In this document: one piece after another, positions 43,484 through 50,898 of the stretch
Position numbering within the stretch: position 1 is the stretch's first letter
How the letters are laid out: each line of letters starts with the position of its first letter
NCBI GenBank assembly: GCA_002928875.1
Contig: PERO01000020.1
Coordinates: 558,001-622,000, forward strand
DNA length: 64,000 nt
Direction of reading: 5' to 3'
DNA from: Methylobacterium sp.
Lineage (GTDB): Bacteria > Pseudomonadota > Alphaproteobacteria > Rhizobiales > Beijerinckiaceae
Position numbers and translations under genes: made by a program
The notes under the pieces: generated by a model
The model's database searches: none
What the model was told of the DNA's origin: nothing
The model's input: the letters and a program-made list of their open reading frames with translations, nothing else

Positions 43484-46400
43484 TCAGGATGCCAGAGTCA
43501 TCGAAATCGTTTTCATGATGCGGTCGGTTTCGGATAGGATTTTCAGGATGCGCTGATAATGCTTCGCATCCTCAAACGAGAGTTGCCTGCCTTTTCGATC
43601 CTTGAGCCATTTCTGGGCAGGCTGATAGCCCCCGATATAGAATTCCCATGAAACGGGCGGGGCTTCATCGAAATACTGGGCCTTATTGATCCACACCCGG
43701 CCATCGCGGAATTCGGGCTTCTCAACCACGGTGTTTCCCTCACCCTTGAAGGGATAGGGCGTAGGGCCGATAGCGGCGGGCTCCATCAGGTGGAGTTTGC
43801 GCAGAAGCGTACCCTTGGCGGAGATATCCCAGAATTCATCCGGGCTGGCAGGCCAAGGAATGCGGGGGAAATCAATCTTGAGGAACTCCGCATATGTGCG
43901 GCGATAGGCCGGGCAATGCAGCACGCCATAGATATAATCGAACACCGCGACTTCATGGGGCGTGCCGTGGGTGGGGTGGGTGGCAAGGGTTTGCAGGCGT
44001 TTGTAGAGTTTAGGATCGAAGTTGACGCGGCGGGTTTTGTCGAGGTCTTGTTCGGATGGGTAGAGGTAGAGGGGAAAATGATAGGATTGTATCGTGCTTT
44101 CCCCAGTTTTCATTTCACTTGGACAGTCAGTGACAAAGAAATGTGTGAGCAAACCTGATTTGTTCTGTCGTCCTGAAATAAGTGCGAGATTAGATCCATC
44201 GATCATGTGGCGCATAAGCCCTCGCCGAGAGTCACCTCTGGGGATTATTCTATTAATCCGTGCGTATGGATAGTAGGTCCAACGCCAATCTAGCGGTCGG
44301 TATGCAACCCTCACAAAATCGATATCTTTCGGATATGCAAAATTCTCTCGCTGCTCGGCGAGCTTCCAGTCCTTTGTCTCAGAAAAGCGATACTTCCTAA
44401 ATAGAACTTCAGCCTCCAAGGAGGTTACATCATTGACCATCTGGACAGCATCGGAACGGTTATAATTACCCGTTATTAGGAGGCTGTCCTTTCGGAATTT
44501 GATTCCGCTAAGGCCGGAAACAAAAAACACGTCTAACTTAAAGCCATTCTCATATAGTGGCCTTTCAACAAATTTCCTACAAGTGAAGAAATGGTAGTCT
44601 CCGAGAAAGTTTGCATCAAAAAATTTGACAGATTTCAGGCTATTTTTGAAAAGATATTCATATTTTAACTGCCTCGCACCCCAAACGTCTGCGACTTTTA
44701 CATCCGCTAAATTTTTGCTTTCAGAAATTTTAAATGCAACAATGATCGAGACACCTTGCATAATGTCAAACACATTTTTGTCCGGAATCCCGTCAGGCGT
44801 TCGCTCTCTCTTATTGGAGTCACCGTGAAGATTTACAATGTATATCTTGTCAAATGTCTCTCTAAGATGTTTCCTCATTTTCCGATGAACCACTCCATCC
44901 AAAAACGAATTGTTTGTGATCATAGCAAAAATACCGTTTTTGTTTGCCGCTACAAACGTTTCAGCAAGTGCAATGAATTTTACGTAGTCGTCCGAAAGAG
45001 AATTCATGCTAGTTTCGTCAAGGTCTGCCTTATAGGGCGCAACGAGTTCCTGCGCGTGATCCCCCTTGTTGCTTGAAGAAACTGAATACGGCGGATTGCC
45101 AATCACGCACATGATCGGCGTCTGGCGTTTGATGCTGTTGGCTTCGCGCGCCTCACGCGTCAGCCATTGCGCCATGAAGAGATCACGTACATCGCGCTCG
45201 CCTTCCTCAAGGCTGTTGGTGAGGTAAACGCCAAGGCGAGGCGGGTTGCCGGTCGGCTTATAGCCTAGCTCGGTGAGAATCATATCGAGCTTCATGTGGC
45301 ACATGGCATAGGAGGCCATGAGCAACTCGAAGCCATGCAGGCGCGGGATCAGATCTTTCTCGATATAGGAAGACCACATCCCCTCCGCGACACCCTTCAC
45401 CTTGGGCGCGATCTGCTTGATCACTTCCGCGAGGAACGTGCCCGTGCCCGTCGCGGGATCAAGAATCTGAACGCGGTGAACCTCTTTTTTTGAGATGATC
45501 GGCTTTGATTTGCTGTCTGTGGTGCCGGTATCCCAATCGACGGTGACTTTCGAGGTGTCCGCCAAGCCCTCGGTTAAGCCGAATTCGGTTTGCAGCACTT
45601 CATCCACTGCACGCACGATGAAATTCACCACCGGCTCCGGCGTATACCAGACGCCACGCGCCTTGCGCTTCGCGGGGTTATAGGCCGCAAGGAAGGTCTC
45701 ATAGAAGTGCAGGAAGGGGTCTTGCTGGCCTGTCAGCTTGCCGAAGCCCGCCATGATTTTTTTGACGTTCGCAGCCTGAAAAATCTTCGCGAGATCGTCG
45801 ATTACCCATGCGATTCGATCATCAAGGTTTGGGCCTGCGATGAAGCCGAAGAGGTTTCGTAGGAAGGGGTTGGACTTGGGCAGAAGCTCCAGCGCCTCTT
45901 GCCTTGTGAACGTGCCCAATGACGTATCGTGCAGGCGAGCCGCAAACATGCCATAGGCGATTGTTTCGGCGTAGATATCCGCGAAATCCTCCGGCGTGAT
46001 GTCGTGGATCAGGTGCTCCTTGAACGCCTTGAACTGCCCTGCCAGCTCCGACTGGAATTCGTGATCAAGCTTCAGGGTATTGAAGAGGACATCCTTGATC
46101 AGCACAGCCTTGCCTGCCATGCGCTGAGCAAGGTCTTTCGGTGAAGTGATCGTTTGGGGACGCTGGGCAACGAAGTCCCGCAACAGATTTTCGAGCCGCG
46201 CGAATTGACCGGGTATCGGCTGAATGCCCATCAGGAAATCGGCGATGGTCACCGACGCAATCAGGTTGCCGTCGCGATAAAAATCCCAGTCGAGGCAATT
46301 CGTGTAAATGAGGTTCGGTAAGCCCGCCCGGTAGCGATCCTGTTGGCGCTTATTGGCATCCTTCATGGCGCGGATATCCAAATCGATATCCTTCGCCTCC

Positions 46401-46603
46401 AGATGCCCGATAGCGATTTCGCCGCGCAACACGATAAAGTCAGGTGCACCGACTTCGGTCTTTGCTGCATCGTTGACCGGCGTCAGGTCATCCGCCAGCG
46501 CCTTCAGCAAGTCGTGCAATGCAGGCCGGTAGGCGTGTTCACGAGCGATGCCAGTCTTATGGACAGCTTGCACTGCTGAAATGAAATTGGAGATGATGCT
46601 CAT
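43484..46603 (-). CDS. Single-chain restriction-modification protein (type ISP/IIG-like): PD-(D/E)xK nuclease plus N6-adenine methyltransferase plus TRD
   Basis: GAPDFIVLRGEIAIGHLEAKD (nuclease), LDPATGTGTFLAEV (motif I), GNPPYSV (motif IV); start at MSIISNF. Confidence 0.88.
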   Translation of the reverse strand: MSIISNFISAVQAVHKTGIAREHAYRPALHDLLKALADDLTPVNDAAKTEVGAPDFIVLRGEIAIGHLEAKDIDLDIRAMKDANKRQQDRYRAGLPNLIYTNCLDWDFYRDGNLIASVTIADFLMGIQPIPGQFARLENLLRDFVAQRPQTITSPKDLAQRMAGKAVLIKDVLFNTLKLDHEFQSELAGQFKAFKEHLIHDITPEDFADIYAETIAYGMFAARLHDTSLGTFTRQEALELLPKSNPFLRNLFGFIAGPNLDDRIAWVIDDLAKIFQAANVKKIMAGFGKLTGQQDPFLHFYETFLAAYNPAKRKARGVWYTPEPVVNFIVRAVDEVLQTEFGLTEGLADTSKVTVDWDTGTTDSKSKPIISKKEVHRVQILDPATGTGTFLAEVIKQIAPKVKGVAEGMWSSYIEKDLIPRLHGFELLMASYAMCHMKLDMILTELGYKPTGNPPRLGVYLTNSLEEGERDVRDLFMAQWLTREAREANSIKRQTPIMCVIGNPPYSVSSSNKGDHAQELVAPYKADLDETSMNSLSDDYVKFIALAETFVAANKNGIFAMITNNSFLDGVVHRKMRKHLRETFDKIYIVNLHGDSNKRERTPDGIPDKNVFDIMQGVSIIVAFKISESKNLADVKVADVWGARQLKYEYLFKNSLKSVKFFDANFLGDYHFFTCRKFVERPLYENGFKLDVFFVSGLSGIKFRKDSLLITGNYNRSDAVQMVNDVTSLEAEVLFRKYRFSETKDWKLAEQRENFAYPKDIDFVRVAYRPLDWRWTYYPYARINRIIPRGDSRRGLMRHMIDGSNLALISGRQNKSGLLTHFFVTDCPSEMKTGESTIQSYHFPLYLYPSEQDLDKTRRVNFDPKLYKRLQTLATHPTHGTPHEVAVFDYIYGVLHCPAYRRTYAEFLKIDFPRIPWPASPDEFWDISAKGTLLRKLHLMEPAAIGPTPYPFKGEGNTVVEKPEFRDGRVWINKAQYFDEAPPVSWEFYIGGYQPAQKWLKDRKGRQLSFEDAKHYQRILKILSETDRIMKTISMTLAS

Positions 46604-46727
46604 ATTCGGCCTTCGCGCGCTGCGTGAATCAGTGGCAACTTCCAAGGCCGAAACATTGCACAGGCAACCGGACGTTGGGTATTCGGCAAGCAATCTTGCA
46701 GCCCAAAAATCGCCTAGCGCCGCAATT

Positions 46728-46751
46728 TGTTGGGCTTTTTGTTGGTCTTTT
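46728..46751. promoter_or_regulatory. Right-end candidate integrase arm sites
   Basis: TGTTGGGCTTTTTGTTGGTCTTTT; first 13 nt are the reverse complement of AAAAAGCCCAACA at the left end. Confidence 0.45.
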
Positions 46752-46801
46752 CAAAACCGCATTTATTTTTCACGCTTTACATCAATAGCATAAGCCGTTC
46801 T

Positions 46802-46817
46802 TTCGATTCCCTCTTGC
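46802..46817 (+). repeat. att core direct repeat, distal side (attR)
   Basis: TTCGATTCCCTCTTGC. Confidence 0.88.
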
Positions 46818-46860
46818 TCCGGGTGAGACTGGTGGCTCGGGCGGAGCGGGATGTCCGGCG

Positions 46861-47880
46861 TTAGCGGACAGGGGGCGCGTAGAGGATGCCGCCGGCGCTC
46901 CAGAGCTGGTTCAGGCCGCGCGGGATGCCGAGGCGCGAGCCGGTCCCGACATTCCGTTCATAGAGTTCGGCAAAGTTGCCGACGGCCTCGATGGCGCGGC
47001 GGGCCCACGCATCCTCGAGGCCCAGCATCCGGCCAAGACCGCCTTCCAGGCCGAGGAGGCGCCGCACGTCGGGCTTGTTCGATTGGAGGGCCTGCGGCAG
47101 GGATTGCGCCGAAACGCCCAGTTCTTCGGCATCGATCAGCGCGAAAGCCACCCATTTCACGATATTGTGCCAGCGCAGATCGTCGCCGCGGGTCACAGGG
47201 CCCAGCGGCTCCTTCGAGATGATGTCAGGCAGGATGATGGCCTCGGCCGGCCGGTCGAGTTTCAGGCGCTCGGCAAACAGGCCGGAATTGTCGGTCGTCA
47301 CGGCGATGCACTCGCCTTTTGCAAAGCCGGCGAGGGTGCTCGCCGAATCCGGATAGACCTTGATCTCGACCGTCATGGCGTTGGCCGCGAAGAAATCGCG
47401 CGCCGCGCCCTGGCTGGTCGTGCCGGCCTGCACGCAGACGGCCTTGCCGCCAAGTTCCAGCGCCGAGGTGAGGCCGGAATTCCGCCGCACCATGAAGCCC
47501 TGCCCGTCATGAAACAGCACGGCCGCGAAAAGCAGGCCGAATTCCGCCTCGCGCTGCAGGGTCCAGGTCGAGTTGCGGGAAAGAACGTCAATGCGCCCCG
47601 CCTTCAACGCGTCAAACCGCTCGGCGGCGGTGAGCGGCACGAAGGTCACGCGATCCGGATTGCCCAGCACCGCCGCAGCCACGGCGCGGCAGAAATCGAC
47701 GTCGAAACCGGCCCATTTTCCATCCTGCTGGAAGGAGAAGCCGTAAAGCCCGGTGCTCACGCCGCATTGCAGGCTGCCGCGCTGGCGCACCTGCTCCAGG
47801 GTGCCGGTTTGCGCCGCAGCCGACCCGGTGAAGCCGAAGAGGGCGAGGGACAGGGCCGCGAGCGTTCTGCGCCACATCAT
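46861..47880 (-). CDS. Amino-acid ABC transporter substrate-binding protein (AapJ/BztA-like)
   Basis: LEQVRQRGSLQCGVSTGLYGFSFQQDGKWAGFDVDFCRAVAAAVLG. Confidence 0.92.
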   Translation of the reverse strand: MMWRRTLAALSLALFGFTGSAAAQTGTLEQVRQRGSLQCGVSTGLYGFSFQQDGKWAGFDVDFCRAVAAAVLGNPDRVTFVPLTAAERFDALKAGRIDVLSRNSTWTLQREAEFGLLFAAVLFHDGQGFMVRRNSGLTSALELGGKAVCVQAGTTSQGAARDFFAANAMTVEIKVYPDSASTLAGFAKGECIAVTTDNSGLFAERLKLDRPAEAIILPDIISKEPLGPVTRGDDLRWHNIVKWVAFALIDAEELGVSAQSLPQALQSNKPDVRRLLGLEGGLGRMLGLEDAWARRAIEAVGNFAELYERNVGTGSRLGIPRGLNQLWSAGGILYAPPVR

Positions 47881-47890
47881 GGAAAGCTCC

Positions 47891-48502
47891 TCAGACCTGC
47901 GGGCCATGCCGGATGACGACTTTCGCGCCCACCGGCACGCGTTCGAACAGGTCGATCACGTCGCCATTGGCAAGGCGGAAACAGCCCGAGGAGATCGCCT
48001 GCCCGATCGTCTCCGGCTGGTTGGTGCCATGGATGCGATAGACCGTGGAGCCGAGATAGAGCGCCCGCGCACCCATGGGGTTGCCCGGCCCGCCAGCCAT
48101 GAAACGCGGCAGATAGGGCTGGCGCTGGATCATCTCGGGCGGCGGGGTCCAGTCTGGCCATTCGGCCTTGCGGGTCACCTTCTGCAGGCCCGCCCACTGG
48201 AAGCCCTCGCGCCCCACGCCGATGCCGTAGCGCAGCGCGCGATTGTTGCCCATCACCACGTAGAGAAACCGCTCGGAGGTGTGAATGACGACCGTGTTCG
48301 GCGGATCGCTCGAGCGGAAGAACACCATCTGCCGGGCATAGGGCCCATCCTCGATGATCGTCTCGGGGGTCGAGACCCGGCCAGGCTCGTCGCCGATATC
48401 CATCGTCTCCGGCGGCGGCTTGTGCGCCTGCGCCAGGGCGGAGGTCGCGAGCGGCATCGCGAGCATGGCGACGAGGAGGGCGAGGGAAAGAACGCGATTC
48501 AT
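47891..48502 (-). CDS. L,D-transpeptidase (YkuD family)
   Basis: YRIHGTNQPETIGQAISSGCFRLANGDVIDL. Confidence 0.93.
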   Translation of the reverse strand: MNRVLSLALLVAMLAMPLATSALAQAHKPPPETMDIGDEPGRVSTPETIIEDGPYARQMVFFRSSDPPNTVVIHTSERFLYVVMGNNRALRYGIGVGREGFQWAGLQKVTRKAEWPDWTPPPEMIQRQPYLPRFMAGGPGNPMGARALYLGSTVYRIHGTNQPETIGQAISSGCFRLANGDVIDLFERVPVGAKVVIRHGPQV

Positions 48503-48522
48503 GATTGTCACCTCCCGCTCAC

Positions 48523-49011
48523 TCACTTGCACCGCACATAGATGAAGGTGCCGTACCGGTTATGGATTTCCGGATCGACGAAGCGCATCACCCACTGGTC
48601 GTTCGTGGCGGAGAGGATGACGCGATCCTGCCAGTCGCCGGGCGGGGCTTCGAAGCCGAGATAGGTCTTGCCGTCCGATCCGCCCTTGAGGCGCAATTCG
48701 TAGAGTTTCGGGTCATCCGCGGCGTGCATCATCACGCCGTTGCTGGGGCCGGCGGCGATGACATAGGGCTGGCGCGCGCAGAACGAGCGGGCCTGCGCCG
48801 TGACGCGGGCGCGGTCCTTCTCCTCGCGGAAGGACGCGATGCCCCAGCGGCCGATCAGCATCTCGCGGGTGAGTTCGGTCGGGCGTTCGGTCAGCGTCGA
48901 GGAGGCAATTGCCGGGGCGGCGGCTTCGCTCTCCGGTGCCTCCGGCAGGCTCGCGCAGGCAGCGAGGCTTAGCATCAGCCCGGATGCGAGACCGGCTACT
49001 CCAAGCTTCAT
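48523..49011 (-). CDS. Hypothetical lipoprotein
   Basis: Lipobox LSLAACAS near N-terminus; start MKLGVAGLASG. Confidence 0.7.
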   Translation of the reverse strand: MKLGVAGLASGLMLSLAACASLPEAPESEAAAPAIASSTLTERPTELTREMLIGRWGIASFREEKDRARVTAQARSFCARQPYVIAAGPSNGVMMHAADDPKLYELRLKGGSDGKTYLGFEAPPGDWQDRVILSATNDQWVMRFVDPEIHNRYGTFIYVRCK

Positions 49012-49281
49012 GACCTTCCCCCACACCTGGCCGGCGGCCCGATCCCGGAGGCTGCCCCTCACGGGCAACCCACTGGTTTCTCGAAGAGGATCACGCGTGC
49101 CGTGAATTGTCAAAGGAGGCGTCCACTTGGCCATGCGGGCCGGTTTTTCGGCGCCCGGCGACGCAGGGGAGAGGGCTCCGCTCCGGGCCAGCCGCCATCG
49201 GCGCCCATGGAAGGCCGATGGAACGATCGGGCCGCTCCTCGCGTTCAGACCTCAGTTCTCACACGCATTAGGAGATGTTCC

Positions 49282-49638
49282 ATGAGCACGGTCACGGGCC
49301 ATACGCGCGCCATTCTCGCCTCGAAGGTGAAGGGCACGCCGGTTTACAACACGGAAGGCGAGCAGATCGGACATGTCGAGGACATCGTGCTCGACAAGCT
49401 CTCGAACGAGATCCTGTTCTCGGTCGTCGCCTTCGGCGGCTTCCTCGGCATCGGCGAGAAATACCATCCGGTTCCCTGGTCGAAGCTCGACTACCAGGAG
49501 GAAATGGACGGCTACGTCGTGCCGCTGAGCCGTGCGCAGCTGGAAGGCGCCCCGAGCTATAATCTCGGCGACCTCACGAAGAACAACGGCGAGAGCTGGC
49601 AGCGGGCTTCCGCCTATTACGGCGATCTGGGCATCTGA
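49282..49638 (+). CDS. PRC-barrel domain-containing protein
   Basis: ILASKVKGTPVYNTEGEQIGHVEDIVLDKLSNEILFSVVAFGGFLGIGEKYHPVPWSKL. Confidence 0.93.
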   Translation: MSTVTGHTRAILASKVKGTPVYNTEGEQIGHVEDIVLDKLSNEILFSVVAFGGFLGIGEKYHPVPWSKLDYQEEMDGYVVPLSRAQLEGAPSYNLGDLTKNNGESWQRASAYYGDLGI

Positions 49639-49728
49639 CCTCAGGCGGCCACGGGCAGGCCGGGCCCTCCGGAATGGCGGGCTCGCAAGACCGCCGGAGA
49701 TCCACGAACAGAAAGAGGGAGATCTGGC

Positions 49729-49899
49729 ATGGCCACCCCGGATGACAAGGCCGGCGATAACACGCGCATCGGCAAGACAAGCGCGCGACAGGGCGACGGT
49801 TCGCGCATGAACGCGCGCGTGCTGCTCTTCAGCCTGGCGCTCATCGCCGTCATCGGAGCCGGCGCTATCCTCTGGATGAGTGTCTTTGCCGGCATGTGA
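49729..49899 (+). CDS. Small single-TM protein (56 aa)
   Basis: ATG after purine-rich RBS; MATPDDKAGDNTRIGKTSARQGDGSRMNARVLLFSLALIAVIGAGAILWMSVFAGM. Confidence 0.6.
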   Translation: MATPDDKAGDNTRIGKTSARQGDGSRMNARVLLFSLALIAVIGAGAILWMSVFAGM

Positions 49900-49947
49900 T
49901 CGCCCGCGGCCCTTCGGGGCGGGCGGGCTAGACCCGAACGGACAAGC

Positions 49948-49984
49948 AAAGGGGCACCGGCCATGAAGCCGGTGCCCCTTTTTT
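49948..49984 (+). terminator. Rho-independent terminator
   Basis: AAGGGGCACCGGC-CATGAA-GCCGGTGCCCCTTTTTT. Confidence 0.9.
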
Positions 49985-50008
49985 CGGGCGTGCGGTGAAA
50001 GCGCGGGG

Positions 50009-50302
50009 TCAGTAGACCGGGCGGCAGATGCGGCGATAGCCGATGACGTCGCCGAAGCGGTTCACGCGTTCCACCGTGGTGCAGCGACGGGGCGCCTCGT
50101 CTTCCTCGACATAGACCGGCGCGCTACGGGCCGAGGAGGCGGCGAGGACCGAGCCGAGCACGAGGCCGCCGGCCACGGCTGCCGCGCCATAACCCCAGTA
50201 ATGGCGGGGGCGGGCTTCGGCGCCGGTCGCCAGAGCGGCGGAACCGAGGGCGGCGAGGCTGAGGGCGAGAACGGCGCTCTTCTTGGTGAGGATCCTGGAC
50301 AT
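50009..50302 (-). CDS. Small secreted protein, paralog of 50509-50787
   Basis: Signal peptide; C-terminal RVNRFGDVIGYRRICRPVY. Confidence 0.7.
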   Translation of the reverse strand: MSRILTKKSAVLALSLAALGSAALATGAEARPRHYWGYGAAAVAGGLVLGSVLAASSARSAPVYVEEDEAPRRCTTVERVNRFGDVIGYRRICRPVY

Positions 50303-50321
50303 GGCTGCTTCTCCTGATGGT

Positions 50322-50361
50322 CGGGGCCGAACCATTCGGCCTCCATGCTCCTTGGTCGCGG
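50322..50361 (-). promoter_or_regulatory. Shared 5' leader element, copy 1
   Basis: CCGCGACCAAGG followed by GGCCGA-ATGG-TTCGGCC hairpin, upstream of ATG at 50302. Confidence 0.5.
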
Positions 50362-50508
50362 CGACTTCGGTTTGGGTTCATGCGGGATCGAAAATTTTTC
50401 GAGTGGCATCCGTCGGTCGTCATGGCGACAGGCACGGGCCACCCGAAACGACATCAGCCGCCCCTCGCGGGGCGGCTGGATCGCCGGCTCAGGAGAGCGC
50501 CGGAGATG

Positions 50509-50787
50509 TCAGTAATACGGGTTGAAGCAGACGCGGCGCACCACGAGTTCGCCATAGGCATTCACGCGGCGCACGAAGCGGCAGCGATACCCGCCGCCGT
50601 AATGGCCGACGAAACGCGGGCCATAATGGCCGCGCCAGATGTGGTGATGGCCGTGGTGGCGATGCAGGCCCGGGCCATGATGCCCGTGGCCGGGACGGGC
50701 CGAGGCCTCGCCGACAACGGCGAGCGCCGCGCCGCCGAGGGCCACGGTACCGAGAAGAAGGCTGGTGGATGTGCGGATCTTGACCAT
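50509..50787 (-). CDS. Small secreted His/Gly-rich protein
   Basis: Signal peptide; GHGHHGPGLHRHHGHHH; C-terminal RVNAYGELVVRRVCFNPYY. Confidence 0.72.
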   Translation of the reverse strand: MVKIRTSTSLLLGTVALGGAALAVVGEASARPGHGHHGPGLHRHHGHHHIWRGHYGPRFVGHYGGGYRCRFVRRVNAYGELVVRRVCFNPYY

Positions 50788-50810
50788 GATCGATCTCCCT
50801 TGTCTCATCG

Positions 50811-50847
50811 AGGGGCCGATCATCGGCCCTCTTCCCCTTGGTCGCGG
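50811..50847 (-). promoter_or_regulatory. Shared 5' leader element, copy 2
   Basis: CCGCGACCAAGG followed by GGGCCGAT-GATCGGCCCC hairpin, upstream of ATG at 50787. Confidence 0.5.
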
Positions 50848-50898
50848 GAGGAGGGCCTTGCGTTCAAACATCCGGCGATTTTTTCGCCGGACAAACGT

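Larger units (their letters stand above)
38940..46817. mobile_element. tRNA-Thr-integrated genomic element, ~7.9 kb
   Basis: TTCGATTCCCTCTTGC at 38940-38955 (tRNA 3' part) and again at 46802-46817; integrase directly inside the left end; lower-GC, accessory content. Confidence 0.88.

Noticed and set aside
43484-46603. BREX PglX or DISARM methylase
   Set aside because: No PglZ, BrxC, BrxL or DrmABC genes nearby and the protein has its own ExK nuclease motif, so a stand-alone R-M reading fits better.
38887-46860. Prophage
   Set aside because: Integrase and AlpA-like regulator are present but no capsid, terminase, tail or lysis genes were seen; better described as a small integrative or satellite-like element.
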